A stretch of DNA of 64,000 nucleotides, taken from positions 1 through 64,000 of the forward strand of contig NZ_JAKGBI010000016.1 of assembly GCF_021530565.1 (NCBI RefSeq), in the 5' to 3' direction. The notes beneath the pieces were generated by a model. That model saw only the letters and a list, made by a program, of their open reading frames with translations, had not been told where the DNA came from and did no database searches. Of this stretch, positions 37,424 to 46,484 are shown in pieces; positions within the stretch are counted from its first letter, which is position 1, and each line of letters opens with the position of its first letter. Position numbers and translations under genes: made by a program. This stretch comes from Pseudoalteromonas sp. SMS1. Lineage in GTDB: Bacteria; Pseudomonadota; Gammaproteobacteria; Enterobacterales; Alteromonadaceae.

Positions 37424-38293
37424 CTAAAACCCTAGCACTTCATCAACTTTATGTTTAATTCTGCGAAGTACAATTTTTGTTTTGTTTGGAAGGGTGGTCT
37501 TTTCAGAATAGTAGAGCGGTGTTATTTGAGGTAGGTCACCTGTACGAGGGTGCGGTATTGTTTGTATCGATAGGTTGTTTTTAAAGTGGCTACCTAACAG
37601 GTAAGCAAGTGCGGGACTATCGTTTCCCAGCAACGAGCGTGCACCTTGGAATTCAGTGTGCTGAATGCTCGGATTTGCCCAGCCGTTGGTTTGAATAGAC
37701 AACTTTAAGATCCGCTGTTTTTGTGAAGAGCGGTTGATATTTAATCGATGGAATAGGGCGCGATTCCATAAAAAGCAAGTGCCTTTGGTCCCTTTTATAT
37801 TGCAACTATTTAAATTACTTTCAAGCGGCCCTTCGTGATAACGTGGGATAATTTCGAACGACCCGCTATCCGTGTCGGTGACATCGCTAAGATAAATATA
37901 AATTGAGTATGGCTTACAACCTCTCACTGACATCATGCGCGGGTGACAGTGCTCGCGATGCCATCCTTCTAATCTTTTCATATGTTTATGGTAGTCTTTT
38001 TGGTTCCCTTCAATTTCGAAGCAACAGCAATGGAAAAATACTGGGCAAGGATCAAGGACGCTGATCACGTTCAATAATTTGGGCACCATCACTTCTTTTA
38101 AGATGTTTAACGCCATCAATTCATCCGTTTCGATGAATTTTCGTTTTTGTGTGCAATGCTGTTGAAAAAGTGGGTCTAGTAAACGATTCCATTTAGCGAG
38201 TTTTTCTGTGCTGAACAAATTTCTAAATCTTAACAGACCATGCTCTTGGTACATTGTGTGTAACATGCTCTCTCGTTTGTCTAAGCTGATCAT
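37424..38293 (-). CDS. Phytanoyl-CoA dioxygenase-like 2-oxoglutarate/Fe(II) enzyme
   Basis: A 289-residue protein. I moved the start from ATG 38329 to ATG 38293 because GAGGA lies seven bases before the latter and nothing precedes the former. RFRNLFSTEKLAKW is the usual N-terminal segment of PhyH enzymes. Likely metal and cosubstrate residues are in EGWHREHCHPRM, YIYLSDVTDTDSGSFEIIP and FHRLNINRS. Members hydroxylate lipids, amino acids or natural products. No biosynthetic neighbours are present, so the substrate is unknown. The motif order fits, but the exact iron ligands need alignment. Confidence 0.75.
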   Translation of the reverse strand: MISLDKRESMLHTMYQEHGLLRFRNLFSTEKLAKWNRLLDPLFQQHCTQKRKFIETDELMALNILKEVMVPKLLNVISVLDPCPVFFHCCCFEIEGNQKDYHKHMKRLEGWHREHCHPRMMSVRGCKPYSIYIYLSDVTDTDSGSFEIIPRYHEGPLESNLNSCNIKGTKGTCFLWNRALFHRLNINRSSQKQRILKLSIQTNGWANPSIQHTEFQGARSLLGNDSPALAYLLGSHFKNNLSIQTIPHPRTGDLPQITPLYYSEKTTLPNKTKIVLRRIKHKVDEVLGF

Positions 38294-38643
38294 GACTGAT
38301 TCCTCATTTGCGTCCAACTTTACAGGCATGCAGAACGCATTACTTCGTTGAGCATACCTCGTTTACTGCTTTCAATGGGGTTAGCATACGGATGCTAAGA
38401 TAAAACAGAGCGAAACCTATGCCATAAAGTGGTTGATATAAAATTTCTATAATTTACAATTTCTTACGAGTTTTTGCGCTGGCTAGTAATGGGAGGGTCT
38501 TATGTCTTTACTCAAATTGAGACTCATTTTGCAAACTTAGCATTTTTTAAGCGTAATCGATATGTCGCGATCGCGAATACTGCTTGACAAAATTGCGCTA
38601 TCACCAAATCATTGCTTATCTTATTTTTTCCTAAAAAAGATCC

Positions 38644-39444
38644 ATGACATCTTCAAACCATTTCATGTTAAAACTCACCACACTCGTAGAGGCAAAGTGG
38701 TTCCAAAATTTTTTGATAGCAGTAATTTTATTTAATGCTGTGACTTTAGGCTTAGAGACCACACAGTTTGGTAAAGAAAATGCAGGGCTATTGCAAAAAA
38801 TTGACTTTGTGATCTTGCTGATTTTTACTGTGGAACTGTTACTGAAACTCACAGTGTATCGTTTTAAGTTTTTTAAATCTGGCTGGAATTGTTTCGACTT
38901 TATTATTGTTGCCATATCTTGGGTGCCTGCTGGTGGTGCGTTGTCCGTGTTACGAGCCTTCAGGATTTTGAGGGTATTGCGACTCTTTTCTGTTGTGCCA
39001 CAAATGCGTCGTGTTATCGGTGCGCTGGGACATTCGTTACCCGGTATGGCGTCGGTGATTGGCGTGCTGGGAATTGTATTTTATGTATCAGCCGTACTGA
39101 CAACCAAGCTATTTGGTCAACACTCAGACCCCAATATGCAAGAATGGTTCGGTAGCATTGGTGCTTCAGCATATACACTGTTTCAGGTCATGACACTTGA
39201 GAGTTGGTCCATGGGCATTGTACGTCCAACGATGGAACTTTTTCCCCTATCATGGCTGTTCTTTGTGCCTTTTATCATTATTACAAGTTTTGCTGTACTG
39301 AATCTTTTCATTGGTATTATTGTGGATGCGATGCAAATCATGCATGACGAAGAGGGTAAGCCGGAGCAAGCACTTGCAACCAAAGAAGACATATTAAGGG
39401 TTGAAGCCAAGCTTGATGCATTGTTAAAGCAACAAGATAGCTAA
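38644..39444 (+). CDS. Bacterial voltage-gated sodium channel (NaChBac/BacNav family)
   Basis: A 266-residue single-domain channel subunit that would act as a tetramer. Six membrane helices are visible. S4 has arginines every third residue (SVLRAFRILRVLRLFSVVP). The selectivity filter is TLESWS (residues 184-189), as in NaChBac and NavAb. The cytoplasmic tail has heptad character (EDILRVEAKLDALLKQQ), the expected C-terminal four-helix bundle. BacNav channels are known in marine bacteria and linked to motility and pH adaptation. A terminator follows. Confidence 0.95.
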   Translation: MTSSNHFMLKLTTLVEAKWFQNFLIAVILFNAVTLGLETTQFGKENAGLLQKIDFVILLIFTVELLLKLTVYRFKFFKSGWNCFDFIIVAISWVPAGGALSVLRAFRILRVLRLFSVVPQMRRVIGALGHSLPGMASVIGVLGIVFYVSAVLTTKLFGQHSDPNMQEWFGSIGASAYTLFQVMTLESWSMGIVRPTMELFPLSWLFFVPFIIITSFAVLNLFIGIIVDAMQIMHDEEGKPEQALATKEDILRVEAKLDALLKQQDS

Positions 39445-39464
39445 TTACCTTGCTGTGTTCTTTT

Positions 39465-39488
39465 AGCCGCGTGAAGAGCGCGGCTTTA
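39465..39488 (+). terminator. Terminator of the sodium channel gene
   Basis: AGCCGCG (39465-39471) pairs with CGCGGCT (39479-39485), followed by TTATC. Short but GC-rich stem just after the stop codon. Confidence 0.6.
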
Positions 39489-39703
39489 TCTTATAACGCC
39501 CCGTTTCTATGTAATCTGTTATCCCATCCAGTGAACGGTAATTGCAGTGTCATACACACTCCCTAAATCCATCTAAACGTACACTTTTGGCTTTGTGTTG
39601 GCCAAAAGTTCATGGTCATGCTCAGAAAGAGCAAAAAAATAGTAAATCTAAGGCGTCGTCAATCGACTAGATAATGTATGTGTAAATGATAGAGAATTGA
39701 TTG

Positions 39704-40051
39704 ATGACTGAAACAAGCAGTTGGCCATCGGATGCTGATGGCGAGATGTTACGTATTTTGGCTGAAAGAGACTTTGATTTTAAGGCGATTCACAACATTG
39801 AGTTTTATGTAGAGTTCGCGTCATGGCCTTTGACTGAAGCGCAGCAAAAAGAAATCGAAAATAAACTTCCTGAGGTAGATTACATTGAACCAAATGTCGA
39901 GGACGAACTACCTGGCCATGTGCTGTTTACCGCCAAAAGTAAAGTGACCCATGAGTTTGTTACGCAAGAGCAAAAAAGGCTGAGCGATATCGTCACCGAT
40001 ATGGGCGGGTTTTGCAATTCTTGGGCGGTGTGTAGCCCTTGCGGTGGCTAA
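39704..40051 (+). CDS. RraB-like ribonuclease E inhibitor family protein
   Basis: A 115-residue protein. SSWPSDADGEMLRILAERDFDF, HNIEFYVEFASWPLTEAQQ and VTDMGGFCNSWAVCS follow the RraB pattern (WPxDADGxxLRxLxxxxFDF). E. coli RraB binds RNase E and modulates mRNA decay. Here it lies alone, so it is possibly a paralogue. ATG 39704 is the first ATG after the in-frame TTG. Confidence 0.82.
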   Translation: MTETSSWPSDADGEMLRILAERDFDFKAIHNIEFYVEFASWPLTEAQQKEIENKLPEVDYIEPNVEDELPGHVLFTAKSKVTHEFVTQEQKRLSDIVTDMGGFCNSWAVCSPCGG

Positions 40052-40260
40052 AGGATCCTCCTAAGCGCAATAAAAATTGCTCATATATTGCTATGTTTAT
40101 CCAAAACTATACATTAATTGCTATATCTTGCAGTGGCAAAAGTTGTAAAATACGACGGAAGAGAAGGTTGCCGCGTCTAAAGCTTGGCTGACGCGCAAAC
40201 CGAGTTAGTTCTAGTCAAGCTTTTATATGCCTTGTATTACGGCGTTAAGTGCACATAAAT

Positions 40261-40596
40261 ATGATCAAATTTGTAGAATCCACACCTTGGTGGTTCCTAA
40301 TCGTTTTATACATCACTACATTGGTTATTGGTGTGTTTATTGGGGCACCTATCATGATAGAAGCCTATGATTTAACAATGTCCATAGAAGTTAAGCGACT
40401 CTTTGTTCTAATGCCATTAATTAGAATTCACTATTTGCTACCGCTTCTTATCATTGCCGCATTTGGACTTAAATTAGTGAGGGACAGGAACAACAAGTTG
40501 CTCACTAAGGTATTTATCTTAGCCAGTGTGGTCTTAACGCCCTGTATTTTTTATGGCCTCCATGCCTCTTATATTTATGATTTGACAGGGGCTTAG
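40261..40596 (+). CDS. Small membrane protein, unknown
   Basis: A 111-residue protein with three hydrophobic helices (residues about 10-32, 50-70 and 80-108). No family recognised. ATG 40261 is preferred to GTG 40249. Stand-alone. Confidence 0.55.
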   Translation: MIKFVESTPWWFLIVLYITTLVIGVFIGAPIMIEAYDLTMSIEVKRLFVLMPLIRIHYLLPLLIIAAFGLKLVRDRNNKLLTKVFILASVVLTPCIFYGLHASYIYDLTGA

Positions 40597-40964
40597 TCAG
40601 TCTAACTTTCTTGGTTCATAACACACAATAGTTAGTCAAAACAGCGTGCTGTGTGTTGTGAGCCGAACAAAGGTCATTGTGAGTTTCAGTGCACAAAACA
40701 CTTTGGGCTGATGTTTGATACATTTATTCAATTATAACCACATGATTAGAAAGGTTATAATTTCATCTTTTTGCTCTTTTTAACAAAAATTCCCCTTCCT
40801 TCATCTCTCAGGTTTCTAGGCGTTTTATTATTTATCAGTATCAATTCATTGCAAAATCATGATGACGTCAGGTCTTTATTTACCACCTCGATTACAGTGA
40901 GCTTGACCTCTGCGTCACATCACTAAAAAGATTTAACGTATTGATATAACAATTAAGGTGAACT
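40597..40964. other. Intergenic region with a long hairpin
   Basis: CATAACACACA (40617-40627) pairs with TGTGTGTTGTG (40650-40660), one G-T pair, loop of 22 bases. It may end the transcript of the small membrane protein gene, but there is no U-tract. Otherwise nothing recognised. Confidence 0.5.
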
Positions 40965-41855
40965 ATGAATCGGATTTATATGTCTGCTTGTTTGCTGCTG
41001 TCAGCGATGACAGTGAACGGTAATACTTATGCGAAGGATGTCCCCGTTAGCGCAAAACAGCATTATTTTGGTGAAACGCCACCGGGGTTAAAACCAACGC
41101 TTTTTGACCCAAAAGTAGTGTCACCAGACGGTCGATTTGAAGGTGGGGTGTTTTCGCCAGATATGAAGGAATTTTATTTCACAAGAAAAAACGGCAAGTA
41201 TAAAGAGCGCGTATTTTTTGTGATTCGATATGAGCATGGTCGTTGGGGGGAGGTTTCAGAGTCAGCAATCAGGTGGCCACAGTTTACGCCTGATGGCAGT
41301 ATGATGTATGGCGGAAAGTGGTACAGAGAAAAAACAAAAATAGGGTGGTCTGAACCTAAAAGGCAAGGGAAGTTTTTAAAAGAACAGGGACATGGAGTGT
41401 CAATATCAGCGCATGGGACATATTTTTTTCCATTCTTTAAAAAAGCAGACAATGGCAAAGGTAATTTAGGGTATTCTCGTTTGATTGATGGAGAATATCA
41501 GAGCCCCATCAAATTAGGTGCTCAAATTAATCAGGGAGAATGGATTGCGCATCCGTATATTGCGCCGGATGAGTCTTATTTAATGTGGGATGTTGTGCGA
41601 GCGGATGGGCATGGAAAATCTGATATTTACATCAGTTTTAAAGACAAAAAAGGTAATTGGCTCCCTGCGATGAATATGGGATCACACATAAACACTCACT
41701 TAAGTGAAAGCTCCCCTCGCGTGACACATGATGGCAAATATCTGTTTTTCTCGCGAGGAGACTGGGTAGTGCAAGATGATGGTAGTCAAAATTGGGTCGG
41801 AAAAAGTTATTGGGTAGATGCCCAAGTCATTGAAGGGCTCAGGCCTAAAATTTAG
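40965..41855 (+). CDS. Secreted PD40/WD40-like beta-propeller protein
   Basis: A 296-residue protein with signal peptide ending at GNTYA and a good AAGGTGA ribosome binding site. Repeated blades of the TolB/PD40 type appear: SPDGRFEGGVFSPDMKEFYF, FTPDGSMMYGGKWY, IAPDESYLMWDVV, THDGKYLFFSRGD. The segment GKSDIYISFKDKKGNWLPA is common in WD40-like PD40 proteins. Probably periplasmic, binding or enzymatic function unknown. A decayed fragment of a second copy lies downstream at 42126-42214. Confidence 0.78.
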   Translation: MNRIYMSACLLLSAMTVNGNTYAKDVPVSAKQHYFGETPPGLKPTLFDPKVVSPDGRFEGGVFSPDMKEFYFTRKNGKYKERVFFVIRYEHGRWGEVSESAIRWPQFTPDGSMMYGGKWYREKTKIGWSEPKRQGKFLKEQGHGVSISAHGTYFFPFFKKADNGKGNLGYSRLIDGEYQSPIKLGAQINQGEWIAHPYIAPDESYLMWDVVRADGHGKSDIYISFKDKKGNWLPAMNMGSHINTHLSESSPRVTHDGKYLFFSRGDWVVQDDGSQNWVGKSYWVDAQVIEGLRPKI

Positions 41856-41868
41856 GTTAGTACTGGTT

Positions 41869-41902
41869 AAAGCGCTTGGTGAAATAGGTCGAGCGCTTTT
41901 GT
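41869..41902 (+). terminator. Weak terminator after the PD40 gene
   Basis: AAAGCGCT (41869-41876) pairs with AGCGCTTT (41892-41899), then TTG. The loop is about 15 bases, so strength is doubtful. Confidence 0.5.
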
Positions 41903-42436
41903 ATATACTGAATTTTATTATCACCCCATGACTTTGGGAGCAGAGCACGAAGTAATGTTTGGTCGTACTTACCATTGTGCGTCTCATGTCTTTATGAATT
42001 AGTTTTAATGTCACTGCTGATGCAGGCATGCGGGATAGTATACCTTGCGTTAATCTAGCGCAATTGAGTACAACGACAAAGCCTCGTTGTGGTTGAACAA
42101 AGAGAGCATGACAAACACCTGCGTTGCAAACGCATTAATTTCACCGGATGAGCCTTACTTCTTGTGGGATGATGTCAAAGAGGTCGAAACGCTGATCTTC
42201 ATATTAGTGATAAATAATAGGGACGCAAAAGTCATGTTCTTTAGTCCTATTATGGGGCCCTGATATTGTTGTATGTATAGGACTATGACTTTGTTTGCGT
42301 TATTTGCAAAAGCGCAGGTGGCGAAAAGCATAAATACTTGCAATTTTTTAACTTATTCGTTTAAAAAATAAATAAAAACCTGCTTTTTGGTGTATAAAGT
42401 TAAAAGATTAGCTGCGCTTGGATTAAAGCCTTTGAC
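41903..42436. other. Intergenic region with PD40 relic
   Basis: Beyond the relic at 42126-42214 no coding content is recognised on either strand. The stretch 42340-42400 is AT-rich and may hold the promoter of the hybrid kinase gene. Confidence 0.4.
42126..42214 (+). pseudogene. Decayed fragment of a PD40 paralogue
   Basis: One frame reads ISPDEPYFLWDDV, matching IAPDESYLMWDVV of the gene at 40965. After a frameshift the next frame reads GRNADLHISDK, matching HGKSDIYISFKDK. DNA identity is clear over CCGGATGAG(C/T)CTTA. No start or end of a gene remains. Confidence 0.65.
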
Positions 42437-44146
42437 ATGACGTCCGCCACACATTCTAAAGAGACACTAAAACCAAAACCATCGCTTAGCAAGCTGAATT
42501 ATGCGCCGCGTATTATTGGCTGCATACTCATGGCAATTATGCTGATTGGTACATTTTACAATGACCTAACTTTAGTAATTGGCGTTTGTATCTTTTTAAA
42601 TTGCGCCATTTGGCCACACCTTGCGCGTTGGCAAAGTAAGCTTAATGGCGAGCGCGCTGGTGCCGAGTATATAAACTTGTATCTGGATGCACTATTTTAC
42701 GGCATGTGGTGTGCTGCAACAGGGTTTCAGATCTGGGTTGTCTTTGCTTTATTAATCGTAAATTCTTTAAACAGCCTCATTCTGGGCGGTATCAAAAGAT
42801 ATTACCTCGGAACGGGGGCACTTGGGCTAGGCTGCATGTTGGGCGGGGTGTTATTTGGATTTGAATTTGTTGAGCAATCCCCTTTGGTGACTAAAATTGT
42901 TGCGGCCTCAAGTGTGTATTTGTATTGTTGCAATGTCGGCTTCTTTAACCGGAAATACTCTGGGCAGCTGAAACGCTCAAGAGACAAAATGCTAAAGCAA
43001 AATCAAGCGCTTATTGAAGCGAAAGTCAAAGCTGAGCAAGCTTCAAAAGCAAAAAGCGAATTTTTAGCAAATATGAGCCATGAAATACGTACACCGATGA
43101 ATGGCATTCTTGGCGCGCTTCAGATTATTGAGCAAGATAACTTAAATAAAGAGTCTAAGCATTTAGTGTCTAAAGCGATCTATTCCGCAGATTCGCTGCT
43201 AACAGTGATTAATGATATTCTGGATTTTTCGAAAATTGAGGCGCATAGGTTAGTGCTTGAAGTAGCGCCTTTTTCAATTCAAGAAGCGGTTGATTCAGTG
43301 ATATCTGATTTAGCTGGTGACGCTCAAAAAAAGTCGATCTCTTTGACTGCAAACTTTGAACAAGACCTCAACTTAGGTTGGTTGGGGGACTCGGTCAGAG
43401 TTAGGCAGATCTTATTGAATTTAGCCTCTAATGCCGTCAAGTTTACGGAATCTGGCGGCATAAAAATTGACGTGAAAACCGTACAATATCAAGGGCAATC
43501 AGCGCTATGTCTGGTCGTGTCCGACACCGGTATTGGAATGGATGAAAAGACGCAAAAATCGATTTTCAATCGCTTCGAGCAGGCTGACTCTTCGACCACT
43601 CGTAAGTACGGAGGCACAGGTCTTGGCTTGGCGATATCAGACAGCTTAGTGACATTAATGAAAGGAGTGATTGAGCTCGAAAGTGAAGTCGGTAAAGGAA
43701 CCCGTATTTGCATAACACTGCCATTTCAGCAAGCTTCCTTAGCGAGTCTAAAACAAGACGTCAATAATGAAGGGATCCCCGACTTTGGTAATTTGAATAT
43801 ATTGATCGCAGAAGATAACCAGATTAATCAATTGGTTATTAAAAAAATGCTGGAAAAAACAGGGGCTAAATTAGACGTAGTAGAAAATGGACTGATGGCA
43901 GTACAAGCCTTTGAAAGCAACCGCTATGATTTGGTACTCATGGATATACAGATGCCTGAAATGGATGGTGTTGAAGCCTATACACACATCCAAAAATTGG
44001 ACCCAAGTGTACCGGTCATCGCGCTAACAGCCAACGTCATGCCACAGGACATCAAGGCTTATGAACGCTTAGGTTTTGTTAGCCACATTGGCAAGCCGGT
44101 GAAAATGATCACTTTGTATCACGTAATCGCACGCATAATTCATTAA
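42437..44146 (+). CDS. MASE2-domain hybrid sensor histidine kinase
   Basis: A 569-residue inner-membrane kinase. Residues about 20-175 form a MASE2-like membrane sensor (IWPHLARWQ, AEYINLYLDALFYGMW). A short coiled coil leads to HisKA with His215 in ANMSHEIRTPMNG. The ATPase domain has LLNLASNAVKFT (N box), SDTGIGMD (G1), FNRFEQAD (F box) and GGTGLGLAIS (G2). A receiver domain follows with IAEDN and the phosphorylated Asp503 in LMDIQMPEMDG, then KPVK. There is no Hpt domain, so phosphate must pass to a separate protein. MASE2 is more usual on cyclases and GGDEF proteins than on kinases. Orphan: no response regulator gene adjoins it. Confidence 0.92.
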   Translation: MTSATHSKETLKPKPSLSKLNYAPRIIGCILMAIMLIGTFYNDLTLVIGVCIFLNCAIWPHLARWQSKLNGERAGAEYINLYLDALFYGMWCAATGFQIWVVFALLIVNSLNSLILGGIKRYYLGTGALGLGCMLGGVLFGFEFVEQSPLVTKIVAASSVYLYCCNVGFFNRKYSGQLKRSRDKMLKQNQALIEAKVKAEQASKAKSEFLANMSHEIRTPMNGILGALQIIEQDNLNKESKHLVSKAIYSADSLLTVINDILDFSKIEAHRLVLEVAPFSIQEAVDSVISDLAGDAQKKSISLTANFEQDLNLGWLGDSVRVRQILLNLASNAVKFTESGGIKIDVKTVQYQGQSALCLVVSDTGIGMDEKTQKSIFNRFEQADSSTTRKYGGTGLGLAISDSLVTLMKGVIELESEVGKGTRICITLPFQQASLASLKQDVNNEGIPDFGNLNILIAEDNQINQLVIKKMLEKTGAKLDVVENGLMAVQAFESNRYDLVLMDIQMPEMDGVEAYTHIQKLDPSVPVIALTANVMPQDIKAYERLGFVSHIGKPVKMITLYHVIARIIH

Positions 44147-44194
44147 TTTACATACACGAAAATGTGCCGTAGCACGTTTTCGTGTATGTAAATT
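44145..44194. repeat. Long near-perfect hairpin at the end of the kinase gene
   Basis: A 23-base arm (44145-44167, starting AATTTACATACACGAAAATG) pairs with 44172-44194 around a loop CGTA; the only deviation is one G-T pair. It overlaps the stop codon. There is no U-tract after it, so it may stabilise the mRNA end, act as a processing site, or be a remnant of a palindromic element. Confidence 0.75.
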
Positions 44195-44467
44195 GTGAGC
44201 TCAAGTTTGCTAGCTGTGTTTGACGTTATTTCATTGACCTATTATGCACGCACACAGATAATCCAATCTACATCAAGTTGCCTGACAATTTTATGATGGG
44301 TTTGTACTACTTATTATAATATTCATAATGTCGGTATATATAATAACGATACTAGAATGTGACATCTGAAAGTGGATAAAATTCAATCAATTATTACACT
44401 TACACACGCAAGCAGTGTTGTTACAATTCAGACTAATATTGAATTCACATAACTAACAAGGGAAATT
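44195..44467. other. AT-rich intergenic region before the DUF5011 lipoprotein gene
   Basis: No coding content recognised. GGGAA just before 44468 serves as ribosome binding site. No clear operator seen. Confidence 0.4.
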
Positions 44468-46408
44468 ATGGATAATTCTAAAATTTCAGTATGCTTATTG
44501 ACCGCTTTATTGCTAACGGGCTGTGGCGGCAGTAACGATGGTGAAAAAGTCAATGATGACAATGGGGGTGTAACAGAACCTACACCAAAAGATACAAAAG
44601 CGCCTGTGATTCTGCTCAGTGGTCAACCCGAAACAGAAGTGGGTATACACGAAGAATACAAAGAGTTAGGTGCGGCAGCTATCGATGATGTCGACCTTGT
44701 TGTGGATGTTACAATTTCGGGTACTGTTAATACAGCAAAAGTTGGCGAATATATTATTACTTACACAGCATCAGACAAATCTGGGAACAAAGCGAGTTTG
44801 GACAGAGTCGTCAATGTTGTTGATGAAGTCGCACCTGAAATCACTTTGGTTGGAGACCAAACGGTCACCTTAGATGCGGGGGATGTGTATCAAGAAGCGG
44901 GGGCACAAGCACAGGATAACGCAGAAGGTGACATCTCTTCAAAAGTTGTCATTTCTGGCGAAGTTAATACGGCGCTTTTAGGTAACTATACCTTAGTTTA
45001 TTCAGTGGCAGATGACAGCGGCAACACTGCCAAGACAGAAAGACTCATTAAAGTCGTGGATCGAGTTGCGCCCGTTATTACATTGACGGGCGAAGAAGTA
45101 TACATACACGATGTTGATCAAGAATATGTAGAGATGGGCGCTTCGGCAATTGACAACGCGGACGGAAACATCACGCCATTATTGACAATCAGTGGTGAAG
45201 TCAATTGGAGAGAACTGGGAGATTATGAACTCTCATATGCGGTGACTGATAGAAACGGTAATTCAGCGTCAAAAATTAGAACTGTAAAAGTGGTAGACAG
45301 AGTGGCGCCGGTTGTTAGTTTAAGTGGCCGATCTGAATCAGAAATCGAATTTGGTGGTGTATATGTTGAGAAGGGCGCGACTGCCTATGATGCTTTTGAA
45401 GGCAATGTCACAAACACGATAGAGTTATCAGGCTCGGTTAATACTTCAGTACTGGGTGAGTATACTATTACTTATACTGCATCTGACAATTCAGGGAACC
45501 AAGGAACTGCGCAGCGTAAAGTGAGTGTGGTAGACAGTACTGCACCCGTTATCACGTTGTTGGGTGAACAAATCGTCAATCTAAATGTCGGTGAGAACTA
45601 TGACGATTTGGGTGTGACAGTCACTGACAATGTTGACGGTGATCTTGCGGATAAGCTTGTTGTGAACGGTGTTGTGGATAGCACAGCCGTTGGTGTATAT
45701 AAAATTGCTTATTCAGTGGTGGACTCTTCTGGCAATCACGCAGAGATAGAAAGGCTTGTTTCTGTAAATGCCGCACCGGATTTAGTCAATTCGCAGGGAA
45801 TGTCATTTGTATTAGTGCCCGCGGGAACGGTGACAATTAACGTGGATGGTAGTCCTTATACGATCAACATTACCAAGCCTTATTATATGCAAACTACTGA
45901 AGTGACAAACATGCAGTTTAAAGGTGAAGGTGATACCTTCCCAGCACAAAATGAGACGGGAGAGGATATCATAGCGTTTATCGATGCGCTTAATGCTCGC
46001 GGAGAGGGCATTTATCGTTTACCGACAAAAGATGAGTGGACATATGCATGTTTAGCTGGAAGCTCGGGTGAATTTCCAAACGTTAACTCAGAAAATGGCC
46101 CAATTACGAACCCTACCATTTACGACATACCCTTGCACAACTACAGTTGGTATTCGAGTAATACGCCAGAACTTGCCGTGCAAAAAGTTGCCACTAAAAT
46201 CCCGAATGCCTGGGGGATTTATGATATGAGCGGCAATGTATGGGAGATGGTGGGTGAACTGCGCGCTGATGAGTTTGGGGTTATATATCCTCAGCTTAAA
46301 GGTGGTGATGTAGAAAATTTTGCAGGCCAAATCGCATGTAACGTGAGAGAAAGTAACTACGGTTCCAATGCTAAAAAAGGGTTTAGATTAATCAGAGAAG
46401 CTGAGTAG
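44468..46408 (+). CDS. Lipoprotein with five DUF5011 repeats and a C-terminal SUMF1/FGE-sulfatase fold
   Basis: A 646-residue lipoprotein (lipobox LLTGC, then GGSNDGE). Residues about 45-433 hold five Ig-like DUF5011 repeats of about 78 residues, each with the pattern APxITLxG, an EYxExGAxAxDN element, SGxVNTxxxGxYTxxYxxxD and SGN. Residues about 435-645 are a SUMF1-like domain: MSFVLVPAGTVTI, YYMQTTEVTN, YRLPTKDEWTYAC, WGIYDMSGNVWEM and GFRLIRE. The paired cysteines needed for formylglycine formation are not evident in the usual place (LKGGDVENFAGQIACNVRES), so it is probably a binding module, not an oxidase. It may be a cell-surface adhesin or carbohydrate-binding protein. A strong terminator follows. 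Confidence 0.88.
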   Translation: MDNSKISVCLLTALLLTGCGGSNDGEKVNDDNGGVTEPTPKDTKAPVILLSGQPETEVGIHEEYKELGAAAIDDVDLVVDVTISGTVNTAKVGEYIITYTASDKSGNKASLDRVVNVVDEVAPEITLVGDQTVTLDAGDVYQEAGAQAQDNAEGDISSKVVISGEVNTALLGNYTLVYSVADDSGNTAKTERLIKVVDRVAPVITLTGEEVYIHDVDQEYVEMGASAIDNADGNITPLLTISGEVNWRELGDYELSYAVTDRNGNSASKIRTVKVVDRVAPVVSLSGRSESEIEFGGVYVEKGATAYDAFEGNVTNTIELSGSVNTSVLGEYTITYTASDNSGNQGTAQRKVSVVDSTAPVITLLGEQIVNLNVGENYDDLGVTVTDNVDGDLADKLVVNGVVDSTAVGVYKIAYSVVDSSGNHAEIERLVSVNAAPDLVNSQGMSFVLVPAGTVTINVDGSPYTINITKPYYMQTTEVTNMQFKGEGDTFPAQNETGEDIIAFIDALNARGEGIYRLPTKDEWTYACLAGSSGEFPNVNSENGPITNPTIYDIPLHNYSWYSSNTPELAVQKVATKIPNAWGIYDMSGNVWEMVGELRADEFGVIYPQLKGGDVENFAGQIACNVRESNYGSNAKKGFRLIREAE

Positions 46409-46451
46409 ATAATGGTGCACAGCGTGCACTTGAGTTATACCTAATGCCTAT

Positions 46452-46484
46452 AAACGCCCGCTCAAGCGGGCGTTTCAATTTTTT
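46452..46484 (+). terminator. Strong intrinsic terminator
   Basis: AAACGCCCGCT (46452-46462) pairs perfectly with AGCGGGCGTTT (46465-46475), then CAATTTTTT. It ends the DUF5011 lipoprotein gene. Confidence 0.92.

Noticed and set aside
44468..46408. Diversity-generating retroelement target
   Set aside because: The SUMF1-like head is suggestive, but no reverse transcriptase, accessory gene or template repeat is present in the window.
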